From: Tribonema minus
Taxonomy: Eukaryota; Sar; Xanthophyceae; Tribonematales; Tribonemataceae
Direction of reading: 5' to 3'
Assembly (NCBI GenBank): GCA_017506865.1
Contig: JAFCMP010000085.1
Coordinates: 62,001-126,000, forward strand
DNA length: 64,000 bases
Below the pieces are notes generated by a model that ran no database searches, was not told the DNA's origin, and saw only the letters and a program-made list of their open reading frames with translations. Shown here piece by piece: positions 11,001-20,804 of this stretch. Made by a program: the position numbers and the translations under genes. The first letter of the stretch is position 1. Each line of letters opens with the position of its first letter.

Positions 11001-14000
11001 CGACCAAAATTACATTGAACTTCAATAATCAAACTTCAACAATTCAACCTTCAACAATGAACTTTCATCATCAGGACTGTGATATCGCCGCGCCGCAGGC
11101 CGCATCGGGGGCGTCACCGCGGACGTCAACATGGCGCTGCTCAACTTCTCCGCCGTCCTCTCGTACGTCCTGCTCATCGGCTCCATGACCAGCAGCCTCA
11201 TGCAGCGCTGGACCGACTCGGAGGCGTGGTACACGCAGGTGAGCGAGAGCGCGCTGCGCGCACGACCTGAGCGCTGCTGCGCAAGCGCGCAGTGCCCAAT
11301 GCAGGGGGGGGGGGGGGGGGGCTGCATAGCTCAGGCGGCGAGGGGGGGGGGGGGCTGAGCGCAGCAGCGCTCAACTTGAGGCGAGGGGGGGGGGGGGGGG
11401 AGCAGCGCTCAATTTGGGTGGAGGGGGGGGGGCTGCATCGCTGAAGCGTGATGCACGTGGCGCGGGGGGGGGGGGGAGGGGGGGGAGGGGGGCTGAACGC
11501 TGCTGCACATGCTCGCAGTCTTCAGCCGCAGGGATCGCCTGCTGGCCGCCAGTGCCGCGCCGTCGCGCAGAGCAGCGGAGCGTTACGCTCCGCACTGATG
11601 ACGCCTGCGGTCCCGCGTCGGCATGGCCGCACATGCGCGCACCGCACGCGTCCCGTGGAAGGCAACGCCGTGAGGTGAATGCGCCAGTCAGCAGCGCTCA
11701 GCTCATTTGACGCCTCGCGCCGGTCGACACCGGCCCTGGGTTCGAGCCACTGCGTCAGCTGTCGCCGGCCGCGCCACTGCTTTCGAGGCTGCGGGAAGCT
11801 CGCTGGAACGGGCGCGCTGCGAGAGGCTTTCATCTCAGCCGGCGGCGCTCGTGCGCAGCTGCTCTTTTGCGGTGCCCGCTCACGCGCGTTGGCGATGCCG
11901 CGCCGCTCGATGACGTCCTCAGTCGTCTGGTTTCGTGTCGCCGTCGCCGCTTCGCTCCGCACGCCCGCACGCATTCGCCACACCGCTGAGACCGTCCAGT
12001 CCGCCTCCATGGGCTCACACCGCAGCGCTCTTTACCGAGCGGCATCGCCGTGCAAAAGCGTGCTTCATGCAGCAAGGGCCGCGCCGCCCCCCCCTTTTCT
12101 CCCCTGCCCCCTTCCCCCCCCCCCCCCCCCCCCCCCCCCCCTCAGGAGTACTTCACGTGCCCCATCATGCGTAACCACTATATGCAGAAATGCAGAAATA
12201 GCCATGCCGACCCCCTCTCCCCCCCCCCCCCCCTTCTTCCCCCCCTCAGGAGTACTTCACGTGCCCCATCATGGTGCTCATCTTCATCTTCCCGCCGACG
12301 CTCGTCAAGCACATGACTGAGATCTACTGGCTCGCGTACGTCGGCCTGGGCTCCGTGCTCATCGTCATGGCGCTCACCTTCCGCGAGGCCGGGGTGGTAA
12401 GACTAAAACGGAGTATCAATTGACTACTGTGGATATGATGGCACTGTTTGACTCGTGGCCAATGACTGCAACAGCGGCGACCACGGTTATTGGTGGAAGA
12501 GGCTTGCGGCTAACCAGTCCTTGTCACCTAGAGCTCTACGATCTTGCGATTGGTTCCCATAAATTGTTGAAATGTTAATGCCCGCCCTGCTGCCTGCCTC
12601 CATGCCTGCAAGGGGCAGCAGTTCTGTTGCAGCAGCTGTCCGCTGTGTTCGGGCCTTCTGGCTCGCGAGGGCCATGTTGTGAGCTGTCACGCGTAAGAGT
12701 GACACACAGGGAGGTGTTGACCTTCTGACAGCGATGAGGCATCCGCGAGGTTGCGGTGGCAAGACGCGTTGCAAGCGGTAAACTGGCCTCAACTGCAACC
12801 TCCTCTGCAACTCTTGATTTGAGAGACAATGCTCCTTGCGGCAACCTCAACCTTAAACTCTTGATTTGAGAGGCGCGGACGAGTCGTTGAAGTGGTGGGT
12901 GATGCTGCTCAAGCATACATGCCCTAGAATGCTCAGAGGCTCTCATTGATACCCATACCCTTCGTTCAAAAGGCCCCTAGAATACTCTCACGGATACCCG
13001 TACCCCCCCCCCCCCCCCCCCCCCCGCCTTTTCACAGGGCCCCCCTGCATCCGTCGCGGACGAGTCGTTGAAGTGGTGGGACACGGAGATGCTCTTCAAG
13101 AAGTCGGGGAGCGTCATCTTCTCCCTCATGTTCGGCTGCGCGGTGAGAGCGTCGCAAAAGCAATCAAAACTTTCAGTATTCTACTGCGATCGTTGATTCG
13201 ATTCCATGTAGGTCTCCACACTTTAGGTCTTGGGGTTAGCCCACCCCCTTTCCCAGTCACTCATGCGGGATGCGTAGACACATCTGCTGCCCCCGGTGTG
13301 TCACGATGTGCCTGGCCTCTCCAGATTCTCGGCGCCACCGCTGAGCCTTGGCGAGAGTATTGAGCCTACAGAGCACTAATTGATGATCGGTACAAGAGCG
13401 GTACTCGTTGCTGAGCGACAGCGCCGCCTGGCTATTCCCACTCAGCTGTGCGTTGCGCAGCTGTTGACGATTCGGAGATGTGAACATGAGTCGCGCTTGC
13501 TGGCAGGTCTCAAGCACGCTCACGCAACAACCATGCGCTTCATGAGCTTGTCTGGCAAATGCGATACGACGCGCGGTCGACACGCTTTTGACGTACTGCC
13601 ACTCTATCTACTCATTCTCACCACCACGTGCTTTTATACTATTTTGAAGCGTGTGCAGAAGTATGCATACAGCGGGCTGCTCCTGCGCACCGTCGGCACA
13701 ATTTCCTGTCCATCACCACTAGAGCGATGTGGTTACTAACTTCAACCCCACATTGGTTGACTACCAGCACAATGCGCTGCCGCCACTACGTCTAACGCCC
13801 TGCTGCTGCGCGCCGCCGCCCGCAGGCGCTGCACGCGTACGCAGGCCTGCTGCCGCGCAGCGTGCCCGCCTGGAGCAAGTCCACCGCCATCGCGCTGATC
13901 ACGGGCGGCGTCATGTGCTACACGACCGGCATCGTGGGGTACTGGACCTTCCGGTGGGTATGTAGGCATGCGCTGCTTCCAAGCACTACGTATCAAAGCA

Positions 14001-17000
14001 TCGGGGAATTGCATTGAGGGCTATTTTGAAGCAATATTGCGACCGTATCTGGCGCGTGCACTGAGGGTCACGTGGGTGGCACGCATTGCTCTAAAGCGCA
14101 GTTGTGACCACATCAGGCACCAACACGGAGTGTGCGTTGTTCCGAAGCGCAGCTGTAACCGTATCCGGCGCTTGCACAGAGCGTGGCTGCTCCAAATCAC
14201 CAAGTGTTAAAGCATCTGGCGCTTGCACTGAGGGTGAAGGCTCCATATCCAATTTTTTTTTCTGTGGTGTCGCAAGCGATTCAGACCGTGCCTGGCGGCG
14301 CTGTGCGCAACGTTGCGGGCATCGTGAGGTACTGGAGCTTACGGCGGGAGGCGCGTCAATGACATCACACTGGTTCAGGAGGTGGCCCTTCAGGCACCTG
14401 TACAGTCTGTTCAAGCTGTAAGCCTTGCTTCACTGACGCTCGCTGCGGGGGGGTTGTTGGGGACATCAGCGCCTTGAAGTGTGCCTGAAGGGCTTGAGGT
14501 ACGGCACATTGAGTTGTTGTGGTTGAGGGCGGCATCTGTTGCCCATGAGATGGACAAACCTAGTGCAATGCACTACATACATTCCTGGCACGCCGGGCCC
14601 GCTTTGCGAGGGTGCTCGACAGACGTTTTGAACTATATGATCAGCTGTGCGCATGTGGCTTGATGAGCTGCACTATGGGCTACTGTGGCACATGGCGACC
14701 TGGCGATTGCGCTGGACGACCCTGAAGATTGGCCTGCTATGGCTACATTGCCAGCCCCCTCATATGTACCACCACTGCTGCTGTTCAACAAGCTGAAGTG
14801 TGATCTCAGCCAAGCACGTGCGGAGCATGTACTACACCATAAACATGTACTACTTCGAGTCATTATTCTGGTGCACTCTTCGCTGTGAATGGTGGCAATT
14901 TCGTAGACTATGTGAGGAGCGGCAAGGCCATTTCTGGAATGCAGGCCTTTGGTAAGTTGTCTGCTTCTTGAAAGAACACTATATACCTGTGAGAGCTTTC
15001 ACAAACTGCTACTCCGCGTGTGAAGATCGTCAAGCAGCATAACATACTATGTAGTACTTACAGGTACCAATTACGTGAGCTGTCCCCAACTGCTGCTCCG
15101 CGTGTGTGAGGATCCTACAAAAAGGCAGCAGATATCAATTATCTGGGCTGCCGCAAACTGCTGCTGCGCGCATGAAAATCTGCAAGGCAGCAGCTCGGCT
15201 CACCAACGTCCTTGGCGGTATTCGTTGTTGACCTTGCCAGATCTGAGACGGAGGGAAACATCATCTACAACTTCACGGGCTGGGCCAAGACGTTCTCTGA
15301 GGTCCTGCTGGTGAGTGCGATGCCGCGTCACTTCAAGTGCCGCTTCAAGTGCTGAGGCCTCTTGAAGTTCACACCCGCGCTGCGCGTTGCCGCTCGCAGA
15401 TCGGCGGCAGCGCTCGTGACCAAACCGGGGTAGCTTAAGATGCCCCCGAGGGGGTGCTGCATCTGATGTTTTGCGAAGAGCGCACGCTGTCGCCCCCCCC
15501 CCCCCCCCCCCCCCCCGGCCCCCGCCGGCCCCCGCAATTTTCCCCCGTTGCGTAGAGCGGCGGCGGCGGTGGCGCTTGCGGTCATGTGCATGTACGCGCG
15601 TGCTGAGAAGTGCACTCGATCAGCACTGCGCGGCACGCTCGCGTCTGTGTGCAGTGCAAAGTGTGCATGCAGACATGCCAATAAGGTCCTTGTGCGGCGC
15701 TCAAGATAGCCGTGTCATGGCTGGAAGCGCGTGTCTGAATAGAGTGTCCGCGTGCGGCGACGTGCCAACACCGCTCCGCAGGGGGAGGCAGTGGCGCGCC
15801 CTCTTTGCAGAGCATGCGCGGGTACGCTCCAATCATGGTTCAACGTGGCACAACGCACCTTGTTGCCTGCGCAAATGGCTGCAGTTTTGAGGTTACCCTG
15901 ATGCTGAGCGTTGACCCCAGTTCTGAACCAGTCACTGACACGTAACCGTGATTTCTGCCGGCCCCTCCCCCCCCCCCCCCCCCCCCCCCCTTTTCTGACA
16001 GGTTGTCCACCTGTGCTTCTACACCCCTCTAGAGTTTGTGATCATGCGGCACAGCATCGTACAGGTACGCTTTCCGCCATGGTATGTAGCTGCCGATAAG
16101 CTGGGAGCCTGCATGACTATGAATCTTAGATTTTGTCAGTATTGCATCACTGCGCCCGTGCCACATGATGCTATTCAACTGGCGCTTGGGACGCAAGAAG
16201 CGAGGTCAGCAACAATTCCTATTAGAGGAGCTGATGTAATATGCCACAACTAACCAGTATATGGAGCAGAGACGCAGTGCACAGTGCTCAACTACGTTCA
16301 TGTCACCCCTATACAGCGCCTCCCCCGTGCTCTTCAAAGCACACACCTCGCGTGATGCGCCTCTGCGAGACTCTGCAAGCACGATGGCGTCCTTCAGTCC
16401 ACACATAATAAGTATTTGATGACATCTTCCTCTTGTTAGTTGATGGGGATTAGAGCTACTGTATGGTTAACGCTGCTGTTGCGGCCGCCGCCGCCACCTT
16501 TCAACAAGCGCCGGCTTTTCTGGTGCTCTGCCGCTGCTTGCCTGCAAAGCCTGAGACCGAGCCTGTCCCCTCACCACGCGAAACCTACTCCCGTGCCAGG
16601 TCTTCTCTCAGGTTGCTTCTCATGTTCTTCGTCGCTCGCGTCATTAAAATTTATATCAGATAATCAGATGCAAGCACTGCTTGCCTGCAAAGCCTGAGAC
16701 CGAGCCTGTCCCCTCACCACGCGAAACCTACTCCCGTGCCAGGTCTTCTCTCAGGTTGCTTCTCATGTTCTTCGTCGCTCGCGTCATTGAAATTTATATC
16801 AGATAATCAGATGCAAGCACAGATTGAGAGGAGGGATGGAGCGTAACCACTTGAACCCACCACTTCCCCCCCCCCGCAGCTCGTGGGGAAGGAGCCCCTC
16901 AAGCTCTCGCGCGTCGTCGTCGTCCTCCTCTCGGCCGTGCTGCTGGCGCTGCTGGTCGGCTTCGTGCTGCTGCTGGACCTCACGGGCATGTCGGACGGCG

Positions 17001-18245
17001 ACGCGTACGCGCTCATCCTAGACGTTTCCGGCAGCATCCTCGGCTCCATGGTGTCCTTCATACTCCCCGGGTTCCTGTACTACAGGTGCGCGCGCGCGGG
17101 GCAGCTCTATGCAATCGGTGCCACACGGCAAGTCCCTACGTACTTCCATGGTAGCAGTGGGGTACCCTATGGATACACTTGCGTTGCCTTTCAGACACCA
17201 CCATAGGAGGTACACCGTATCAGGCAGCGTTGTGGGCTCTACGGTATCCTTCATACTCCCCGGGTTCCTGTACTGCAGGTGCGCGCATGGGGCAGCTTTG
17301 CGTGTTGCACGCCACCGTCCTTTCCGGGTTTCTGAACTACAGGTGTGTGCACAGGGCAATTTTGCGTGTTGTACGCCACAGTCTTGTCCGGAACTCTAAA
17401 CTGAAAGTGCGTGCATGGGGCAGCTTTGCGTGATGTACGCCGCAAACCCACTCTGAAGATGCACTGGCATTGAAATTCGAACCCACACAGGAGGTGTTTG
17501 GCAGCGTCCTTAAGCCCATGGTAGTGTTCATGCAGCCAGGGTCCCTGGTGTGCGCACAGGGGGCTTTGTGCAGCCTGACGCCACACGGCAGCGTCGCACG
17601 TGCTGCCGGTACCGTAGGGATGCACTTGCAGTACCTTTTGGACCACGGACGCAGCAGGTACCCAGCAGCGTCCTCAGCGGCGCCGTCGCGCGCTGTTCAA
17701 CCCACTGTACCCCTGCATGCGCGCACGCCCTTCGCGCCGCGCCGCCGCCGCCTGCCCTGCAGTGTTCGGAAATGTTGGTGGTCAATGACACCGACTATAC
17801 CGACTACACGCGCGTCATGCGCCGTACCATCTGCCTTGCGCCGCTGGCGCCTCACTCGTTCAATCCACTCCGCCACGGTCCTGTACACACATGACGAACG
17901 CAACCTGCGCCTGCGCCGGCTGCTTTTTCAACAATATGTTTGACTAGTGCGGCAGCGGCGACCACGGTCAACGGTGGATTGGTGGCTGACCACACCTTGT
18001 CACCTAGAGCTCTACGAACTTGTTGTTCGTTTTCATGAATGAGAATCTCTGATTTCTGCAGGGCCCAGTCCTTGGAGCTCTATAGACTTTGGTTCATTTT
18101 CATTGATGTGATTTTGTGATTTCTCCTCTTCTGCAGGGTCCAGTCCAAGGGCGCCTGGTCCATCCTCGCCATCATCACGGCGCTGGCCGGCATCGGCATC
18201 GCCATCTCGGGCACCATCACCATCAGCATGGACGTGTACGGCTGA
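8057..18245 (+). CDS. Amino acid/auxin permease (AAAP)-family transporter, 10 exons, complete
   Basis: Exons: 8057-8311, 9854-10010, 11099-11238, 12250-12396, 13038-13142, 13826-13953, 15241-15310, 16002-16064, 16880-17085 and 18137-18245 (TGA). All phases agree and give 459 aa, normal for the family. After a hydrophilic, acidic N-terminus the first membrane segment reads AFFLVHTMIGSGILSQP, the GxG-type unwound helix 1 of APC-fold carriers. About ten further hydrophobic segments follow: FLYIVALLLMWLGGVLLI, LLNFSAVLSYVLLIGSM, MVLIFIFPPTLV, SVLIVMAL, VIFSLMFGCA, AIALITGGVMC, VVHLCFYTPLEFVIMR, RVVVVLLSAVLLALLVGFVL, FILPGFLYY and ILAIITALAGIGIAI. It probably carries neutral amino acids by proton coupling at the plasma or vacuolar membrane; the substrate is not decidable. 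The ATG at 8057 starts MGIFSKTPKD. Several introns contain echoes of their flanking exon ends. Confidence 0.92.
9480..9790 (+). repeat. Intronic tandem repeats and acceptor-side echoes before transporter exon 2
   Basis: A unit with GTCxACCAYGCAxGGTGCCTTGAxGGCTCGCCAGCA is repeated near 9515 and 9600. Copies of the exon 2 acceptor (TGACAGGTNTTCGCAGAC-like) then occur near 9667, 9740 and 9768, before the real acceptor at 9851-9853. Confidence 0.75.
10127..10512 (+). repeat. Donor-side echoes of transporter exon 2, graded decay
   Basis: The end of exon 2 with its donor (CTCAAGCTCGTCGGCGCC...ATCACGCACG/GTGAGCGCTGG, 9957-10020) is repeated almost perfectly at 10130-10192. It appears in progressively eroded form near 10290-10345, 10380-10425 and 10477-10512. 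The erosion increases with distance from the real exon, as expected for an age series. Confidence 0.9.
10924..11008 (+). repeat. Acceptor-side echo of transporter exon 3
   Basis: GCAGGGCGCATCAGGGGCGTCACCGC and the following MALLNF-coding sequence repeat the start of exon 3 (11099), 170 bp upstream. The copied frame diverges after LLNFFAV. Confidence 0.88.
11300..11495 (+). repeat. Cluster of long G-runs in transporter intron 3
   Basis: At least five G-homopolymer runs of 10-18 nt lie shortly downstream of the exon 3 donor (11238). Matching C-runs sit before the next acceptor at about 12110-12141 and 12219-12246. They are separated by short AGCAGCGCTCAA-type spacers. Confidence 0.85.
12143..12175 (+). 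repeat. Acceptor-side echo of transporter exon 4
   Basis: A poly-C tract followed by TCAG/GAGTACTTCACGTGCCCCATCATG repeats the true acceptor and first nine codons of exon 4 (12250), 106 bp upstream. The copy is perfect over the coding part and then diverges. Confidence 0.9.
12470..12560 (+). repeat. Dispersed repeat 'CTAGAGCTCTACGA', copy 1
   Basis: CAGCGGCGACCACGGT...CTTGTCACCTAGAGCTCTACGATCTTG matches copies at 17945-18045 and 23850-23905. It lies in transporter intron 4. Confidence 0.8.
12860..12912 (+). repeat. Acceptor-side echo of transporter exon 5
   Basis: GCGCGGACGAGTCGTTGAAGTGGTGGG repeats codons 7-15 of exon 5 (13056-13080) nearly exactly. Related flanks (CCTAGAATRCTC, GATACCCRTACCC) recur too, giving a unit of about 190 bp. 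Confidence 0.85.
14300..14350 (+). repeat. Donor-side echo of transporter exon 6
   Basis: GGGCATCGTGAGGTACTGGAGCTTACGGCGGG is a degraded copy of the exon 6 end GGCATCGTGGGGTACTGGACCTTCCG/GTGGG (13927-13957). The region between (14040-14260) holds diverged repeats of GCGCTTGCACTGAGGGT. Confidence 0.75.
16536..16817 (+). repeat. Near-perfect 143-bp tandem duplication in transporter intron 8
   Basis: Units start at 16536 and 16679 with GCTTGCCTGCAAAGCCTGAG and run to CAGATAATCAGATGCAAGCA. I see one clear mismatch (ATTAAAATTT against ATTGAAATTT), so this is much younger than the exon echoes. Confidence 0.93.
17220..17560 (+). repeat. Series of donor-side echoes of transporter exon 9
   Basis: The exon 9 end (TCCTTCATACTCCCCGGGTTCCTGTACTACAG/GTGCGC, 17055-17090) recurs nearly intact at 17238-17284. 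Shorter, more degraded copies end near 17341, 17406 and 17550. The post-donor motif GCxTGGGGCAGCTTTGCG recurs with them. Confidence 0.88.
17945..18110 (+). repeat. Dispersed repeat copy 2 plus acceptor-side echo of transporter exon 10
   Basis: GCGGCGACCACGGTCAACGG and CTTGTCACCTAGAGCTCTACGA match the repeat at 12470. It runs into TTCTGCAG/GGCCCAGTCC, an echo of the real exon 10 acceptor TTCTGCAG/GGTCCAGTCC at 18130-18146. The echo is itself followed by GGAGCTCTATAGACTTTGGTTCATTTTCAT, a second partial copy of the dispersed repeat. Confidence 0.82.
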
Positions 18246-20389
18246 TGCGCATTCGCTGCCACTGCTGAACCGCGCTAGCAAGCGTCTGCCAGGGTTCAAC
18301 TTGAAGAAGATTGTGCGCTGCTGCCGCCGCTGCAGCCGGGATTCCTGGAGCTCCGTTGCGCGTTTTCCCCTGGTTGAGGGTCAGGCAAGCGTGTGCCAGT
18401 ACACCGGTCCAGACCCGCCCGTGGTTAAGTTAATGCTCTTTTTGCCGTTTTGAAATCTTTTGGGGGGGTCTGGCATAACCAGGAGTTGCCAGGCGCTGAA
18501 CGCCGGGCGATGTTCGGTTCCATGCAAAGTACGGGCAAATGTCTGTATACCGCTGGAGGATCCTCCGAGTGCACAACATGCGTAACCACGCACCGAAACC
18601 TTCCCATTTTGTGAGCTGCTGTTTCCGTGCAGCTAGTTTGACAGCACTGGCGAGTGCTGATGCTGAGTGACATCGTTGCCAAGTGACACACACGGACCGT
18701 GTGTGTACCGCATTTGGGGGGACAGGGGGGGGCAGACAGGCAGCGAGGGACGGTGTGTAGTTTCTGCATGTATATCCAGCTGTGCGGGAAGCGCCTGCAA
18801 CATTAACAACCATGGTGCCACAGCATCACCAGAAGTGATGTTGCAGGCAACAATGGAGTCAGTAGGACTTGCTGACGATGCAGTGGTATCATTTGCATAC
18901 ACGCCACCGGCTGGATACCTGCGTAATGCCAGCAAGAGCACCCAAGCCGTTGTGCGCAGCAATGGAGATGGAATTTATGTTGATGAATTGGTGTGTGTCT
19001 TGCTGCTCGGTTGCCTACTAGCCTGTGGTTTTGCGGCGCAAAAGTGAAACGCACAGCACCGTCAGTGTGGTATGCGTAGTTCTGTACTGCTCGCCATGCC
19101 TGCCGTGCGTGTTCATCATGAAAACACTCAGGGAACACCTGGTGATGCTCCGCGTTGTCTTGAATGAACCAGTCCCTAGGAACGCAGGTAACTGAGTAGA
19201 CTATACCTTTGCATACTATGCTGCATGTATGGCACGTACTCAGGGGCAGAGGTAGACCGGTTGCTGCGACGGTCGCAGTTGCGGCCGGCCTCCCTGCAGA
19301 CGTATGCGCTGCCGTGGACCTGGTTGTATCCATTACATTGCAAGACGCAGCCGCTGCAAAGCCCATCAACATGATTTAAATTCCGTTAGTTTCGAATGCT
19401 TGGTAGCACAGACGGTGAACTTAGGTGGAGAGGCCAGCCTCTTGCGAGCCGCGGCCATGCTCAGCAGCGGACTTCAACACTGCACCCCTCAAACAAGTAT
19501 GGATGCGCTCTTGGATGTCAGCTTCAACTTGAACTTCTTCAGGTCGGACTCAGCGCTCAGGCAAGCCCCGCGCGGCCCCCTTCTCTCGGAAACCTTGATG
19601 GCCCCGGTTGCCGGTGCAAGCAACGCGAGCTGTTCTGCACACTGATCAGTCGATGGACGAGCAGCACAGCGCGCTGCTGGCGTGGCTGCCACGTGCAGAG
19701 TTGTGACGTCACAGTGCCAGCGGTGGCCCCATGGGGGTAACCGCTGAGGGTGACTGTCACAGGGGGCACTTGCTGAAGGTGGACCGCTAGTCGTCGATGC
19801 AAACATAGGGCATTAGTAGTCATTAAGCGTGTCGGTCTACCTCATGAACTGTGCGGGCAACTCCACATTCAAGGGCGTCCCCGGCACGTAACTGGCAGCA
19901 GACTGTACTAGCATGCCGAGCCCGACCCTGACCCTGCCCTGGCCGCTGAACGTGCATAAAACATAGGAGCTGCGCAACGCTGTCCTGTGAACATCTCATC
20001 ATTCTGAGGCTGCTGCCAACTGGGGCATGACCTTGAAAGGAATACACGAACGCATTCTGTCAGCACATGCACGGTCAGGTGAAATGGCACTCAGGTACGC
20101 GCTGATGAGCGGCGGCTTTGAGCAGACACGATATCACCACAGTTGGAAGCTCGTTGGTGCCTGATGAAGGAGACGAGCGAGTGGGCACCAAAGACTGGTG
20201 AGCGATGGTCGAAGCTGGTGGGGTGCCATCTGAAGGCAAGCGAGTCGCCCCTGTGGAAGGCAGGCGACTGGGCCCCGCACGACTCTCACAAGAACGGCGG
20301 CCCCCCAATTCAATTCGGGTCCGCTCGCCGCTCGGTTCGCAACTATTGAAGTTGAGCCTGCCCCTCATGCATATGTTGCCGCCACACTG
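18246..20389. other. Intergenic region after the transporter
   Basis: No recognisable family. On the minus strand 18803-19372 is open for 189 codons and contains a plausible-looking hydrophilic stretch (PRDWFIQDNAEHHQVFPECF). A 126-codon plus-strand frame at 18667-19047 overlaps it. I cannot support either as a gene. Confidence 0.4.
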
Positions 20390-20804
20390 CGGCGCATTCA
20401 AGCATGTGGCAGCAGGCGACAAGCGGAAACGTCTTCAGCCAGCAGCCCTATCGTTGCTTATGCAACAGCATCCACTGTGCAGCCGCCGCCGCCGCCAGCG
20501 GGTGCCGTCCATAGTCTGTCAGCAGCACCCTGGGGCACTTGCGCCAAATCCGCCGCTGGTGCATGCTGCCTGTGGTGTACTTGATGTCATTGCTCTGCAC
20601 TTGCAATGCAGCCAGAGGCGCCTGACCCAGAGTGCGCTTGCGGACGCCGTTGCCACCATGCTTGCGGTTAAGGTGAAGGCGGACCTCCAACAGTTGCTAC
20701 AGGCACGCATCACGCAAGCACTCGCCCAGTTCCAGGCGCAGCGCCACATGCACTCCATCGGCATGGCATTCCTCAACGAGCCGTTGTACCCCGGCGGCGT
20801 TTGA
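20205..20804 (+). pseudogene. Degraded conserved ORF at the left edge of the inverted-duplication arm
   Basis: A 199-codon frame ends in RHMHSIGMAFLNEPLYPGGV. The same protein segment (QRHMHSIGMAFLNEPLYP) is encoded on the minus strand in the other arm (48870-49119), where the frame is split. In that arm it continues with HGMPWQLASEALIG. Here the equivalent DGMSWQLASEALIG lies in another frame after the stop, so both copies appear broken. The first half of the frame shows no coding character. The family is unknown. The conserved part suggests a former exon that predates the duplication. Confidence 0.4.
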
